From Xanthobacteraceae bacterium (GTDB taxonomy: Bacteria > Pseudomonadota > Alphaproteobacteria > Rhizobiales > Xanthobacteraceae): a DNA stretch of 64,000 nt. The notes beneath the pieces were generated by a model. It did not search any database. It saw only the letters and a program-made list of their open reading frames with translations, and had not been told where the DNA came from. Positions 41,582 through 50,594 of the stretch are shown here, piece after piece. The DNA is taken from the NCBI GenBank assembly GCA_019745775.1, contig JAIESR010000011.1:62001-126000 (forward strand), written 5' to 3'. Position 1 is the first letter of the stretch, and each line of letters starts with the position of its first letter. Position numbers and translations under genes: made by a program.

Positions 41582-42835
41582 ATGTCCGTCACCGAGAGTC
41601 CGCTGCAAGGGTCCGCTTACGATCCGGTCGCCTGGAATTTCAAGCTCATCGCCCAGCACACGCTCGACGGCTTCGGCGGCATGGGCGAAGGCATGTCCAT
41701 GCAAATCGCGCCGGACGGCCGGCGTATCATCTGGCTCGCGCATGAGAGCGCGCCGAAGAATTTCACCGCGGTCGATGTCTCCGACCCGCGCAAGCCCAAG
41801 GTTGTCTGCCAGACCGACCTGCCGCAGGGCTACATGCGCTCGAACTCGCTCGAGATCACCGGCAACACGATGGCGGTCGCCTATCAGTGCCAGAAGGTCG
41901 GCCAGAAGCCCGCCGGCTTCGAACTGTTCGACATCTCGAAGCCGGAGAATCCGAAGTCGATCGCGTTTGTCGACTGCTCGGGTCCGTTCTCGCGCGGCGT
42001 GCACCAGCTCTGGTTCGCCGACGGCGAATACGTGCACATGGCTTCGGGCGCGCCCGACTTCGAGCCGACGCATCCGCTCGACGACCAGTGCTATCGCTGC
42101 TTCGACGTGCGCAATCCCTCGAAACCGACGGAGGTCGGCCGCTGGTGGCTGCCCGGCACCCGCAAGGGCGACAACGAGCCGCCGCCCGCCCGGCATCAGA
42201 AGCCCGCCCTCGACAAGGGCAATCGCGCGCACAATACCAACGTCTATCCGCAGCGTCCGGACCGGATGTATCTCGCCTATCTCGACGCCGGCATGTTCAT
42301 CATGGACATCTCGGACAAGGCAAACCCGAAGCCGATCTCGCGCTTCGACAACTCGCCGCCCTACACCGGCTTCACCCACACCATCGTGCCGCTGTTCGAT
42401 CGTGGGCTGGTGGTGATGACCGACGAGTCGACGTCCGACAACGCCGCCGATTGGCCGAAGCTCATCTGGATACTCGACGCCCGCGACGAGAACAACCTGG
42501 TCCCGATCTCGACCTGCCCGATGCCGAATCCGGACGACTACAAGACCCGCGGCGGCCGCTTCGGCGCGCACAACATCCACGAAAACACGCCCGGTCCGTG
42601 CTCCTGGCAGTCGGACCAGATCATCCTCGGAACGTTCTTCAACGGCGGCCTGCGCGCCTACGACATCTCCAATGCCTACCAGCCGAAGGAGGTCGCCACC
42701 TTCGTGCCGCCCGGACCGGCGCTGTCGAAGTATGCGTCGATCCAGCTCAACGACGTGTTCGTCGACGAGCGCGAGATCGTCTACACGGTCGATCGCTTCT
42801 CCGGCGGCCTCTACATCCTGGAGATGGATTTCTGA
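41582..42835 (+). CDS. LVIVD-repeat beta-propeller protein
   Basis: 417 residues, no signal peptide. Repeated DVSDPRKPKVV-like units are visible: FTAVDVSDPRKPKVV, ELFDISKPENPKSIAFV, CFDVRNPSKPTEVGRWW, IMDISDKANPKPISRFD and AYDISNAYQPKEVATF. These are characteristic of LVIVD propellers, a non-enzymatic or weakly catalytic scaffold. The conserved end YTVDRFSGGLYILEMDF completes the fold. Several HxN and DxH pairs (GAHNIHENTPGPCS) could bind metal. The stop overlaps the probable start of the COG0523 GTPase, linking it to metal delivery. The function is unknown. Confidence 0.8.
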   Translation: MSVTESPLQGSAYDPVAWNFKLIAQHTLDGFGGMGEGMSMQIAPDGRRIIWLAHESAPKNFTAVDVSDPRKPKVVCQTDLPQGYMRSNSLEITGNTMAVAYQCQKVGQKPAGFELFDISKPENPKSIAFVDCSGPFSRGVHQLWFADGEYVHMASGAPDFEPTHPLDDQCYRCFDVRNPSKPTEVGRWWLPGTRKGDNEPPPARHQKPALDKGNRAHNTNVYPQRPDRMYLAYLDAGMFIMDISDKANPKPISRFDNSPPYTGFTHTIVPLFDRGLVVMTDESTSDNAADWPKLIWILDARDENNLVPISTCPMPNPDDYKTRGGRFGAHNIHENTPGPCSWQSDQIILGTFFNGGLRAYDISNAYQPKEVATFVPPGPALSKYASIQLNDVFVDEREIVYTVDRFSGGLYILEMDF

Positions 42836-43890
42836 CAGCGCTTGAACTCTTCCCCTCGCGCGCGGCGGGCCCGTTCGGACGGCGCCTCAAGCACGCGCGC
42901 GGGGGCCGCATCCCGGTCACCGTGCTCACCGGCTTCCTCGGCGCGGGCAAGACCACGCTGCTGCGGAATTTCCTGGCCACGCCGGAAGGCAGCGGCACCG
43001 CGGTCATCGTCAACGAATACGGTGCGGTCGGCATCGACGACGCGCTGATCCGCGGCTCGACCGACCAGACCACGCTGCTCGGCAACGGCTGCGTCTGCTG
43101 CGTCACCCGCACCGACTTGCAGAACGCGCTGCGCAACCTCGTGATCGACCGCGAACGCGGCAAGATTCCGCCGTTCGTACGCATTGTCATCGAGACGAGC
43201 GGGATGGCCGACCCGGCGCCGATCCTCCAAACCTTCGCGACCGACCGCTCGCTCGGCGGCGAATTCTTCGTCGAGGTCGTGGTCACGGTGGTCGACGCCG
43301 CGACCGGGCTGGAGACCATCGGCTGGTCGTCGGAATCGCGCAAGCAGGTGATCCTCGCCGACCGCCTGATCCTGTCGAAGACGGATCTCGCCCATCCCGA
43401 CGCCGACGATGGCCTGCGCAAAAAACTGCGCGAGCTGAACTCCCACGCCGAGCTGATCGTAGCGAACGAAGGTCACGTCGATCCGGCCTGCCTGATCGAA
43501 GGCATCGAGGCCGGCGAGCGATCGGCCTTCGTGGCCGAGGCCGAGCATTCCGACGGCATCACGAGCTTCGTGGTCACCGAAAACCTGCCGCTCAAATGGG
43601 CATCGTTCGCGCGCACCATGGAGACGCTGGTGGCGTTGCGCGGCTCCGACCTGCTGCGGGTCAAGGGCTTCCTCGACGTACAAGGCTGCCGCGGGCCAGT
43701 GCTGGTACAGTTTGTGCAGCACCTCGCCCATCCGCCGGTTGAACTCGCCGCTTGGCCAGACGGCGAGCACGGCAGCCGCATCGTCTTCATCACCCGGAAC
43801 ATCTCCGAGGCGCAGGTGCGCGGGCTGCTCGCGGCCGTGAGCGCGATCGAGGACAAGCCTGCATCCAAGTCTGAATCCAGCCAGTCCTGA
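42832..43890 (+). CDS. COG0523/CobW-family metal-chaperone GTPase with unusual start
   Basis: About 352 residues from CTG 42832. Motifs: GFLGAGKTTLLRNFL (Walker A), the COG0523 metal-binding CxCC in LLGNGCVCCVTRTDL, ETSGMADPAP (Walker B region), and SKTDLAHPDADD (the guanine-specifying region). No in-frame ATG, GTG or TTG exists between the upstream stop and the first beta strand RIPVTVLTG. The options are CTG 42832 (overlapping the propeller stop as CTGA) or GTG 42922, which would cut the first strand. The overlap suggests translational coupling. This family delivers zinc, cobalt or iron to enzymes; adjacent molybdenum and iron enzymes are possible clients. Confidence 0.8.
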   Translation: MTALELFPSRAAGPFGRRLKHARGGRIPVTVLTGFLGAGKTTLLRNFLATPEGSGTAVIVNEYGAVGIDDALIRGSTDQTTLLGNGCVCCVTRTDLQNALRNLVIDRERGKIPPFVRIVIETSGMADPAPILQTFATDRSLGGEFFVEVVVTVVDAATGLETIGWSSESRKQVILADRLILSKTDLAHPDADDGLRKKLRELNSHAELIVANEGHVDPACLIEGIEAGERSAFVAEAEHSDGITSFVVTENLPLKWASFARTMETLVALRGSDLLRVKGFLDVQGCRGPVLVQFVQHLAHPPVELAAWPDGEHGSRIVFITRNISEAQVRGLLAAVSAIEDKPASKSESSQS

Positions 43891-43976
43891 TCGCGGCTTT
43901 TTCACGCGGCGCGCTCGCCGGATTTTGCTGTTCCCAATCCCGGGTCCTTGGACTACCCTCGGCTTAGAACAGTCCT

Positions 43977-43998
43977 GATCACGGCCCATGCCGTGATC
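43977..43998. promoter_or_regulatory. Perfect inverted repeat upstream of the molybdenum hydroxylase operon
   Basis: GATCACGGC (43977-43985) and GCCGTGATC (43990-43998) flank CCAT. The site lies about 70 bases before the ribosome site of the [2Fe-2S] subunit. It could be an operator or an RNA hairpin. No regulator gene is near. Confidence 0.4.
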
Positions 43999-44068
43999 GT
44001 GGCCGATGCGCGCAGGCCCATCGTCCACCCCTTTTTCAAGAACCAGCCACCCAGGGAGACATGCACCC

Positions 44069-44533
44069 ATGGCCAAGTATACGCTCGACGTAAACGGCAA
44101 GCCGCATGCGATCGATGTCGATCCCGACATGCCGCTGCTCTATGCGCTCAAGAACGACATCGGCCTGAACAATCCGCAGTTCGGCTGCGGGCTCGCGCAA
44201 TGCGGCGCCTGCACCGTGCATCTCAACGGTCAGCCGATCCGCGCCTGCGTCACACCGGTTTCGGCGGTGGGCGACGGCAAGGTCGTCACGCTGTCCGGGC
44301 TCGGCACGCCGGAGAAGCCGCACCCCTTGCAGACGGCCTATGTGGAAGAGCAGGTCACGCAATGCGGCTACTGCATCAACGGCTTTGTCATGACAGCCGC
44401 CGCATTCCTGCGCGATAACAAGAAACCGACCGACGCGCAGATCAAGCAGGCGCTGCAAGGCATCAAGTGTCGCTGCGGCACGCACATGAACATCTTCCGC
44501 GCAGTCAAGCGCGCCGCGACCATGATGGGCTGA
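44069..44533 (+). CDS. Molybdenum hydroxylase small [2Fe-2S] subunit (IorA/CoxS type)
   Basis: 154 residues. The first cluster ligands are C40, C45, C48 and C60 (FGCGLAQCGACTV, RAC). The second are C99, C102, C134 and C136 (TQCGYCINGF, KCRCGTHM). It moves electrons from the molybdenum subunit. AGGGAG supports ATG 44069. The large subunit follows 12 bases later, and no FAD subunit is present. That two-subunit form is typical of isoquinoline 1-oxidoreductase-like and nicotinate-dehydrogenase-like enzymes, which pass electrons to a cytochrome. Confidence 0.95.
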   Translation: MAKYTLDVNGKPHAIDVDPDMPLLYALKNDIGLNNPQFGCGLAQCGACTVHLNGQPIRACVTPVSAVGDGKVVTLSGLGTPEKPHPLQTAYVEEQVTQCGYCINGFVMTAAAFLRDNKKPTDAQIKQALQGIKCRCGTHMNIFRAVKRAATMMG

Positions 44534-44544
44534 GGGAGGCGATC

Positions 44545-46839
44545 ATGACCAAGATGGAAAAGCCCGCGAATTTCTCCCGCCGCTCCTTTCTCAAGACCGG
44601 CGGCGCGCTCGTCGTGTCGATCGGCATGCCGATCGGCGCCGAGACCCTGCTCTCGCTGAACCAGGCCTTCGCCCAGGCCACTGCAACGCGTCCGCCGCTG
44701 GTCCCGAACCAGCTCTCGTCCTATGTCGCGATCAATGCCGACGGCACGGTCTCGGCGTTCTTCGGCAAGATGGACATGGGCCAGGGTCTGTATGTCTCGA
44801 TCGGCCAGATGGTCGCCGAGGAGCTCGATGTCGCCTTCGAGAAGGTCACGGTCTACATGGCCGATACCCGCACCAGCGTGAACCAGGGCGGCGCGTCGGG
44901 CTCCACCGGCATCCAGTTCGGCGGCAAGCAGATGCGCGCGGCCTCGGCCGAGGCGCGGCGCGTGCTGGTCGAGATGGCGGCGCAGCGGCTGAACCTGCCC
45001 GCCGACCAGCTCACGGTCACCGCTGGTGCCGTTCACGCCAAGGCAGACGCGTCAAAACGCGCGACCTATGCCGAGCTGATCGGCGGCCGTCACTTCAATG
45101 TCGAGTTGGAGTGGAACAAGCAGATGGGCAACGCGCTCTACGCGCCGGGCAAGGCCACGCCCAAGGACCCCAAGGACTACAAGATTGTCGGCAAGCCGAT
45201 TCGGCGCGCCGACGTGGCGCCGAAAGCGTTCTGCACCGAGCCGTTTGTCACCGACGTCAAGCGGCCCGGCATGGTGCACGCGCGGATGGTGCGCCCGCCG
45301 GTCGCCGGCGCTTCGATCGTGAGCATCGATGAGTCGTCGATCAAGGGTATCCCCGGCGCGCGGGTGGTGCGCGAGAACAACTTCCTTGCGGTAGTCGCCG
45401 ACAAGGAGTGGGACGTCGTCAAGGCGATGGGCGCGCTCAAGGTGCAATGGTCGGACGCCAAGCCGCCTTTCATCAACCAAGCGGCGCTCTACGAACACAT
45501 CCGTAAGACGCCGGCGCGCATGCGCGAGGAAGGCAAGACCATCGGCAATGTCGATGAGGCGTTCAAGTCGGCGGCGCGCATCGTAGAGGCCGAGTATGAG
45601 TGGCCGTTCCAGTCGCATGCCTGCATGGGACCGGCCTGCGCTGTGGTCGAAATCGCCGGCAACGGGCACGTCACTTGCTGGAGCGGCACCCAGAAGCCGC
45701 ACTTCCTGCGTGACGGCATCGCCCGCACGCTGGGCGTCAAGCAGGAAACCGTCGACTGCATCTGGGTGGTCGGGCCCGGCTCCTATGGGCGCAACGACGC
45801 CGACGACTGCGGCAACGACTGCGCCGTGATCGCCAAAGCCGTCGGGCGGCCGGTGCGGTTGATGTATACCCGCGAGCAGGCGACCGCCTGGGATCCGAAG
45901 GGACCGGCCTCGATCCACCGCGCCCGCGCGGCGATCGACGCCAACGGCCAGGTCGTCGCCTACGACTTCCTGAGCAAGGGGTTCTCGCGCATCGACGTCA
46001 ACACCAACGGCAGCCAGCCGCGCGACACGCTGGCCGGCCACTTCCGCGGCGTTGAACTGCGCTCCGGCGACAATTTCGGCGTGCCGTCGGAATCCTACGC
46101 GTTCCCGAGCAAGCGGATGGTATGGGAGACGATCCCGCCGTTCCTGGAGCGCGCCTCGCCGTTGCGTAGCGCGCATCTGCGCGATCCGGTCGGTCCGCAG
46201 ATCCACTTCGCCAGCGAGTCCTTCATGGACGAAGTGGCGTTTGCGCTCGGGATCGACCCGATCGAGCTGCGTCTGCGTCACGTCAAGGACCCGCGCGATG
46301 TCGCGCTGCTCAAGGCCGCCGCGCAGAAGTCGGGCTGGGAGACACGACCGTCGCCGCGCAAGGGCCAGACCGGCTCGACCGTCAGCGGCCGCGGCATCGC
46401 CTATGCGACCCGCAACGGGACCCGCGTGGCGATTGTCGCCGAGGTCGACGTCGACCGCACCACCGGCAAGATTTGGGCGCGCAAGTTTACGGTGGCGCAC
46501 GACTGCGGCCAGATCATCAATCCGGACGGTCTGGTGCATACGATCGAAGGCAACATCGTCCAGGCGCTCAGCCGCACGCTCTGGGAGGAGGTCAAGTTCG
46601 ATCCCAGGAGCGTGACCAGCGTCGACTGGCAGAGCTACCCGATCCTCGACATGACCGAGGTTCCGGAGACCATCGACTGCGTGCTGCTCAACTACCCGGA
46701 CCGGCCGCCGACCGGCGCCGGCGAGGGGGCCATGCGCCCGGTCGCAGCAGCCGTCGCCAATGCGGTGTTCGACGCCACCGGCGTGCGCATCCGCCAGATG
46801 CCGTTCACGCCGGACCGGATCCGGGCGTCGATATCCTAG
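44545..46839 (+). CDS. Molybdopterin-binding large subunit, Tat-exported (IorB-like)
   Basis: 764 residues. A Tat signal (SRRSFLKTGGALVVSIGMPI) places it in the periplasm, as for IorB-type enzymes. Motifs: GMVHARMVRPPVAGAS, VVGPGSYGRNDADDCGNDCA (molybdopterin pocket), HFASESFMDEVAFALGIDPI and E727 in PTGAGEGAMRPVAAAV, the catalytic Glu of molybdenum hydroxylases. The protein oxidises N-heterocycles or aldehydes; the substrate is unknown. A GC-rich terminator follows. It lies just after the metal-chaperone gene and is followed by two Gfo/Idh/MocA genes. Confidence 0.9.
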   Translation: MTKMEKPANFSRRSFLKTGGALVVSIGMPIGAETLLSLNQAFAQATATRPPLVPNQLSSYVAINADGTVSAFFGKMDMGQGLYVSIGQMVAEELDVAFEKVTVYMADTRTSVNQGGASGSTGIQFGGKQMRAASAEARRVLVEMAAQRLNLPADQLTVTAGAVHAKADASKRATYAELIGGRHFNVELEWNKQMGNALYAPGKATPKDPKDYKIVGKPIRRADVAPKAFCTEPFVTDVKRPGMVHARMVRPPVAGASIVSIDESSIKGIPGARVVRENNFLAVVADKEWDVVKAMGALKVQWSDAKPPFINQAALYEHIRKTPARMREEGKTIGNVDEAFKSAARIVEAEYEWPFQSHACMGPACAVVEIAGNGHVTCWSGTQKPHFLRDGIARTLGVKQETVDCIWVVGPGSYGRNDADDCGNDCAVIAKAVGRPVRLMYTREQATAWDPKGPASIHRARAAIDANGQVVAYDFLSKGFSRIDVNTNGSQPRDTLAGHFRGVELRSGDNFGVPSESYAFPSKRMVWETIPPFLERASPLRSAHLRDPVGPQIHFASESFMDEVAFALGIDPIELRLRHVKDPRDVALLKAAAQKSGWETRPSPRKGQTGSTVSGRGIAYATRNGTRVAIVAEVDVDRTTGKIWARKFTVAHDCGQIINPDGLVHTIEGNIVQALSRTLWEEVKFDPRSVTSVDWQSYPILDMTEVPETIDCVLLNYPDRPPTGAGEGAMRPVAAAVANAVFDATGVRIRQMPFTPDRIRASIS

Positions 46840-46859
46840 GATCGCCGACGGCGACCATC

Positions 46860-46890
46860 AGGGCCGGCCCGGCAACGGGCCGGCCCTTTG
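46860..46890 (+). terminator. Rho-independent terminator after the molybdenum hydroxylase
   Basis: A perfect 12-bp stem (AGGGCCGGCCCG 46860-46871 and CGGGCCGGCCCT 46876-46887), loop GCAA, then TTG. It closes the 44069-46839 operon. Confidence 0.75.
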
Positions 46891-46976
46891 CGTTCACGGA
46901 CGAAAACCCGTTTGCGGTCCGGGGGCGTTCATGATTGGTTGCGCCGCCCGAATAACGAGCGTGAGGAAACGGTCCC

Positions 46977-48068
46977 GTGAAGCAGGTGGAAGCGGCAGTT
47001 ATTGGCGTGGGATGGGTCGGCGGGACGCGCGCGGAGACGCTGGCGCGCACCGCGCTGGTCGACAAGCTGCATCTCTGCGATATCCGTCCGGACCGGCTGG
47101 CCGAGGTGAAGGCGCTCTACAAGCCGGCGACCGCGACGCTGAACTACCAGGACATCATCAACAACGACAATATTTCAGTGGTGTTCGTTTCGACCACCCC
47201 GGAGTCGAACCACTACCCGATCGCCCGCGACTGCCTGCGCGCCGGCAAGAACGTGATGCTGGAGAAGCCGATTGCGCTGGAACTGTGGGAGGCCGACGAG
47301 CTGATCATGCTCGCCAAGCGCAACAACCTGAAATTCACGATCGGCTATTCGCAGCGCTTCAATCAGAAGATCGCCTACGCCAAGAAGAAGATCGTCGACG
47401 GCACGCTCGGCAAAGTCGTCTCGGTGCTGGTGAGCCGGCATCTCTCGCGGGCGCTGGGTAAGAAGATCGCGAGCCGGGTGCGGCTCTCGCCCGTGGTGAT
47501 GGAAAGCACGCACGACCTCGACTTCGTGATGTGGCTGCTCGAGCCGGCCAGGCCGGTGCGGGTCTATTCGCAGGGCGCCTATGGCTACATGGAGCCGATC
47601 AACGGCTCGCACGACGTGATGTTCACGACGGTCACGATGGACAACGGCGTGGTGGTCATGATCGGCGGCGGCTGGAATTTCCCGGAGAGCTTCCCGAACT
47701 ATTGCTCGACCTGGATCGAGATCACCGGCACCAACGGCGCGCTGGTGCTCGACGACACCGCGCGCGATCACTGGCTCAATACTGAAAAGACCGGCCAGGT
47801 ATTCCCGATGTCGACCATGCCGGGCGAGATGGTCGATCACGTGTTCGCCGGCGGCATGGGCCCCGAGACCCTCCACTTCGTCGAGGCCTGCATCCGCAAC
47901 AGCCCGGTGATGGTCACGCCAGAGTCGGCGCGCATGGTGATGGAGACCTACTCCGCCGCCGACCTTTCCGCCGATCGCAACGAGCCGGTCGACCTGCCGC
48001 TCACCAACGAGACCATCGCGGCGATCGCCGATTTCAAGGCCAAGTTCCGCAAGGGGGACAACGTATGA
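46977..48068 (+). CDS. Gfo/Idh/MocA-family NAD(P)-dependent oxidoreductase
   Basis: 363 residues from GTG 46977, with GAGGAAA just upstream. The Rossmann motif AAVIGVGWVGGTRAETLA is followed by the family EKP motif MLEKPIALELWEADEL (catalytic Lys) and SQRFNQKIAYAKKKI. A DxxxH-type site (STHDLDFVMWLL) completes it. The family oxidises sugars, inositol or related alcohols. The second copy follows after a palindromic repeat. The pair may catalyse two steps on one substrate. Confidence 0.85.
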   Translation: MKQVEAAVIGVGWVGGTRAETLARTALVDKLHLCDIRPDRLAEVKALYKPATATLNYQDIINNDNISVVFVSTTPESNHYPIARDCLRAGKNVMLEKPIALELWEADELIMLAKRNNLKFTIGYSQRFNQKIAYAKKKIVDGTLGKVVSVLVSRHLSRALGKKIASRVRLSPVVMESTHDLDFVMWLLEPARPVRVYSQGAYGYMEPINGSHDVMFTTVTMDNGVVVMIGGGWNFPESFPNYCSTWIEITGTNGALVLDDTARDHWLNTEKTGQVFPMSTMPGEMVDHVFAGGMGPETLHFVEACIRNSPVMVTPESARMVMETYSAADLSADRNEPVDLPLTNETIAAIADFKAKFRKGDNV

Positions 48069-48083
48069 GCGCTCTCTCCTCTG

Positions 48084-48184
48084 GTCATTCCGGGGCGCGG
48101 GCGCAGCCCGCGAGCCCGGAATCCATAATCACGGCTGCGGAGTACGGATTCCGGGCTCGCCGCTTCGCGGCGCCCCGGAATGAC
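48084..48184. repeat. Composite palindromic repeat, family C
   Basis: The outer arms GTCATTCCGGGGCGC and GCGCCCCGGAATGAC pair. Inner arms (CGAGCCCGGAATCC and GGATTCCGGGCTCG) also pair. The unit is 101 bases and separates two same-strand Gfo/Idh/MocA genes. A short version is at 13357-13396. Confidence 0.9.
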
Positions 48185-48201
48185 GCCAAGGTGTTTCACC
48201 C

Positions 48202-49299
48202 ATGAGGACGCCGGCGAAGGATATCGGCCTCGCGATCATCGGCGGCGGCCGCGTCGGCCTGTTCCGCGGCGAGGTGGCGAACCGCCATCCGGCGGTGAAG
48301 TGGATCGGCGTCGCCGAGAAGAACCCGAACCGCGCCGGCGAGGTCGCACCCAAGATCGGCGCCGACTTCGTGACCCAGAGCCACGTCGAGCTGCTCAGGC
48401 GCCCGGAAGTGACCTGCGCGATCATCGCCACCGACGAGCACCTGCATGTCGATCCGATCATGGCGGCGGTGGAACGCGGCATTCCCATGCTGATCGAGAA
48501 GCCGCTGGCGACCGACCTCGCGCAGTCGGCGCGCGTGCTGAAGGCGATCACCGACGCCAAGCTCGACGCCGTCGTGGGCTACACCCAGCGCTTCCGCCGC
48601 AAATGGCTCGGCGCCAAGGAAAAGGTGCGCACCGGGGCGCTCGGCGACGTGACGCTCGTCACCTCGCGTGCGTTCATGAACCGGCTGGTCGCGATCGACA
48701 ACTACAAGCGCACCGACGACCCTTCGACCATCTCGCCGATGGTGATCTCCGGCACGCACGCGCTCGACATCGTAATGTGGTACATGGAGAAGAAGACACC
48801 GGTCGAGTGCTATGCACGCTCGGTCGACAAGGTTCTCGGCCCCGCCTATGGCGGCATCGACGCCACCGCCGGCATGATCATGTTCTCCGACGGCAGCGTC
48901 TATCACCTGAACATCTCGTGGGCGCTGCCGGTGACCTGGCCTGGCGCAGTCTATTCGCTCGAGGTCGGCATCAACGGCACCGACGGCGTGCTCACCATCG
49001 ACGATACCCATCGCGACATGGTGCTGGCGGTGTCGAAGCCGCAGGAGGAAGGCTACGCGCCCGACCGCACGCGGCTGGTCGACTTCATGGGCAGCTATCC
49101 GCCCGGCGACATGGCGCTCGGCGAACTGCGCGGCCCGATGGCGGACGAGACCGTGTCCTGGCTCAACCGTGTGGCGCTCGGCGTGCCGACGCAGGCTGCG
49201 ACCGCCGCCGAGGCGCATCGCAACCTGATGCTGACCAAGGCGCTCGACCTTTCGGCCAAGACCCGACAGCCGGTGAAACTGCCGCTCGAAGCCGCGTAG
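48202..49299 (+). CDS. Gfo/Idh/MocA-family NAD(P)-dependent oxidoreductase
   Basis: 365 residues. The Rossmann motif LAIIGGGRVGLFRGEVAN lacks the classical third glycine position pattern (GGGRVG) but fits the family. MLIEKPLATDLAQSARVL gives the EKP lysine, followed by YTQRFRRKWLGAKEKVR and ISGTHALDIVMWYMEKK (Asp/His site). It is a diverged paralogue of the preceding gene and same-strand, so the two may form a hetero-pathway or enzyme pair. Likely inositol- or sugar-acid-type chemistry. Confidence 0.85.
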   Translation: MRTPAKDIGLAIIGGGRVGLFRGEVANRHPAVKWIGVAEKNPNRAGEVAPKIGADFVTQSHVELLRRPEVTCAIIATDEHLHVDPIMAAVERGIPMLIEKPLATDLAQSARVLKAITDAKLDAVVGYTQRFRRKWLGAKEKVRTGALGDVTLVTSRAFMNRLVAIDNYKRTDDPSTISPMVISGTHALDIVMWYMEKKTPVECYARSVDKVLGPAYGGIDATAGMIMFSDGSVYHLNISWALPVTWPGAVYSLEVGINGTDGVLTIDDTHRDMVLAVSKPQEEGYAPDRTRLVDFMGSYPPGDMALGELRGPMADETVSWLNRVALGVPTQAATAAEAHRNLMLTKALDLSAKTRQPVKLPLEAA

Positions 49300-49407
49300 C
49301 GGCAGCGTAAATTCGGTCGCCGCCCCTGGACTATCGTCGCGGTCGTTCTAAGGTGTTCACTGGGCGACCAGGATAGACGACAAAAATAAAGCCGTGGGAG
49401 GCTGCCG

Positions 49408-50028
49408 ATGCTGCGCAATACGCAGGCCGAATGGGGCTGGCCGTCAAAAGCCTTGCATTGGGTAGGCGCGCTGGCCGTGCTCGTTCTCCTGGTGCACGGT
49501 TGGTGGATGGTGCATATGGCGCCGCGCCCCGAGCGCTTCGCCAACTACACTTGGCATGCCGCCATCGGCTACGACCTGCTGGTCCTGCTCGTGCTGCGGC
49601 TGTTGTGGCGCTGGATGAATCCGGTTCCCGCCATGCCAGCCGATCTCAAGCGCTGGGAAGTTATCGCGGCCAAGGCCGGTCATATCAGCCTCTACGTGTT
49701 GCTGTTTGCCGCTTCGATTTCCGGCTGGGCGCTGGCCGGGACCTTCCGCCGGCCGATGGCACTCGATCTCTTCGGCATCCCGATCCCGCAACTCGTGGCC
49801 AACCAGGATCGCGCACTGCACGACATCCTGGAAGAAACCCACACCATCACCTCCTACCTGCTGGCAGCGCTGATCGTGGTGCACATTGCCGGCTCGCTGC
49901 GTCATCACTTCAGCAAGCGAAACGACGTGCTGCGCCGAATGGGGTTTGGGATCGTCCCGGGCAAGAAAACTGCCGGCCAGGACACCGGCGCGGTCGCGGG
50001 CCCCACCGCAACGACCATCCACTCCTAA
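49408..50028 (+). CDS. Cytochrome b561-type diheme membrane protein
   Basis: 206 residues. Four membrane helices contain the histidines expected to hold two b-type hemes: ALHWVGALAVLVLLVHGWWM, WHAAIGYDLLVLLVLRLLWR, GHISLYVLLFAASISGW and HTITSYLLAALIVVHIAGSL. It would pass electrons between the quinone pool and a periplasmic partner. The following gene encodes a small c-type cytochrome, a likely partner. Start ATG 49408 with GGGAGGC before it. Confidence 0.9.
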   Translation: MLRNTQAEWGWPSKALHWVGALAVLVLLVHGWWMVHMAPRPERFANYTWHAAIGYDLLVLLVLRLLWRWMNPVPAMPADLKRWEVIAAKAGHISLYVLLFAASISGWALAGTFRRPMALDLFGIPIPQLVANQDRALHDILEETHTITSYLLAALIVVHIAGSLRHHFSKRNDVLRRMGFGIVPGKKTAGQDTGAVAGPTATTIHS

Positions 50029-50054
50029 TCTCCAATTCATCGGGATTGACCGCC

Positions 50055-50519
50055 ATGAGACAGATCGCATTGGCCCTGTTGACCGGGCTCACCATCGCCT
50101 CAACGACCGGCGCGGTCGGCGAGCCGGCCAAGCCGTATGAACCTGGCCTGGTCGAGTACATGATGACGGTCCAGACCCACCACACCAAACTTTGGCTCGC
50201 CGGCAACGCCCGCAACTGGGACCTCGCGGACTACCAGCTCGACGAATTGAAGGAATTGATGGAAGACATCGCCAAGCGCATCCCGGTCTACAAGGACGTG
50301 CCGGTCGGCTCGATGATCGAGGCCGTTTCGATGTCGAACATCGGCGACATCGAAGTCGCCATCAAGGCGCGCAATCCCAAGGGATTCGCGTCGGCCTTCG
50401 ACAAGCTCACGGCAGCCTGCAATGCCTGCCACGTCACGGCGAAACGGGCTTTCATTGTTGTGCAGCGCCCGGCCACATCGCCGTTCCCCAACCAGTCGTT
50501 CGCACCGAAGCGGAAATAG
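50055..50519 (+). CDS. Small periplasmic c-type cytochrome (cytochrome c'-like)
   Basis: 154 residues. The signal peptide is MRQIALALLTGLTIASTTGA. The body is helical (HHTKLWLAGNARNWDLADYQ, LDELKELMEDIAKRIPVYKD), and the single heme motif is near the C-terminus: AACNACHVTAKRAFIVV (CxxCH). A C-terminal CxxCH with a four-helix body resembles cytochrome c'. It lies 26 bases after the b561 gene, so the pair is co-transcribed and likely forms an electron-transfer couple. Confidence 0.85.
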   Translation: MRQIALALLTGLTIASTTGAVGEPAKPYEPGLVEYMMTVQTHHTKLWLAGNARNWDLADYQLDELKELMEDIAKRIPVYKDVPVGSMIEAVSMSNIGDIEVAIKARNPKGFASAFDKLTAACNACHVTAKRAFIVVQRPATSPFPNQSFAPKRK

Positions 50520-50594
50520 GCCGCACCTTCCCACGGTTGCTTTTTAGCGCGGCATTGTGACTCTATCCCCGTTTAGAAGACGGAGGGTACTTTC

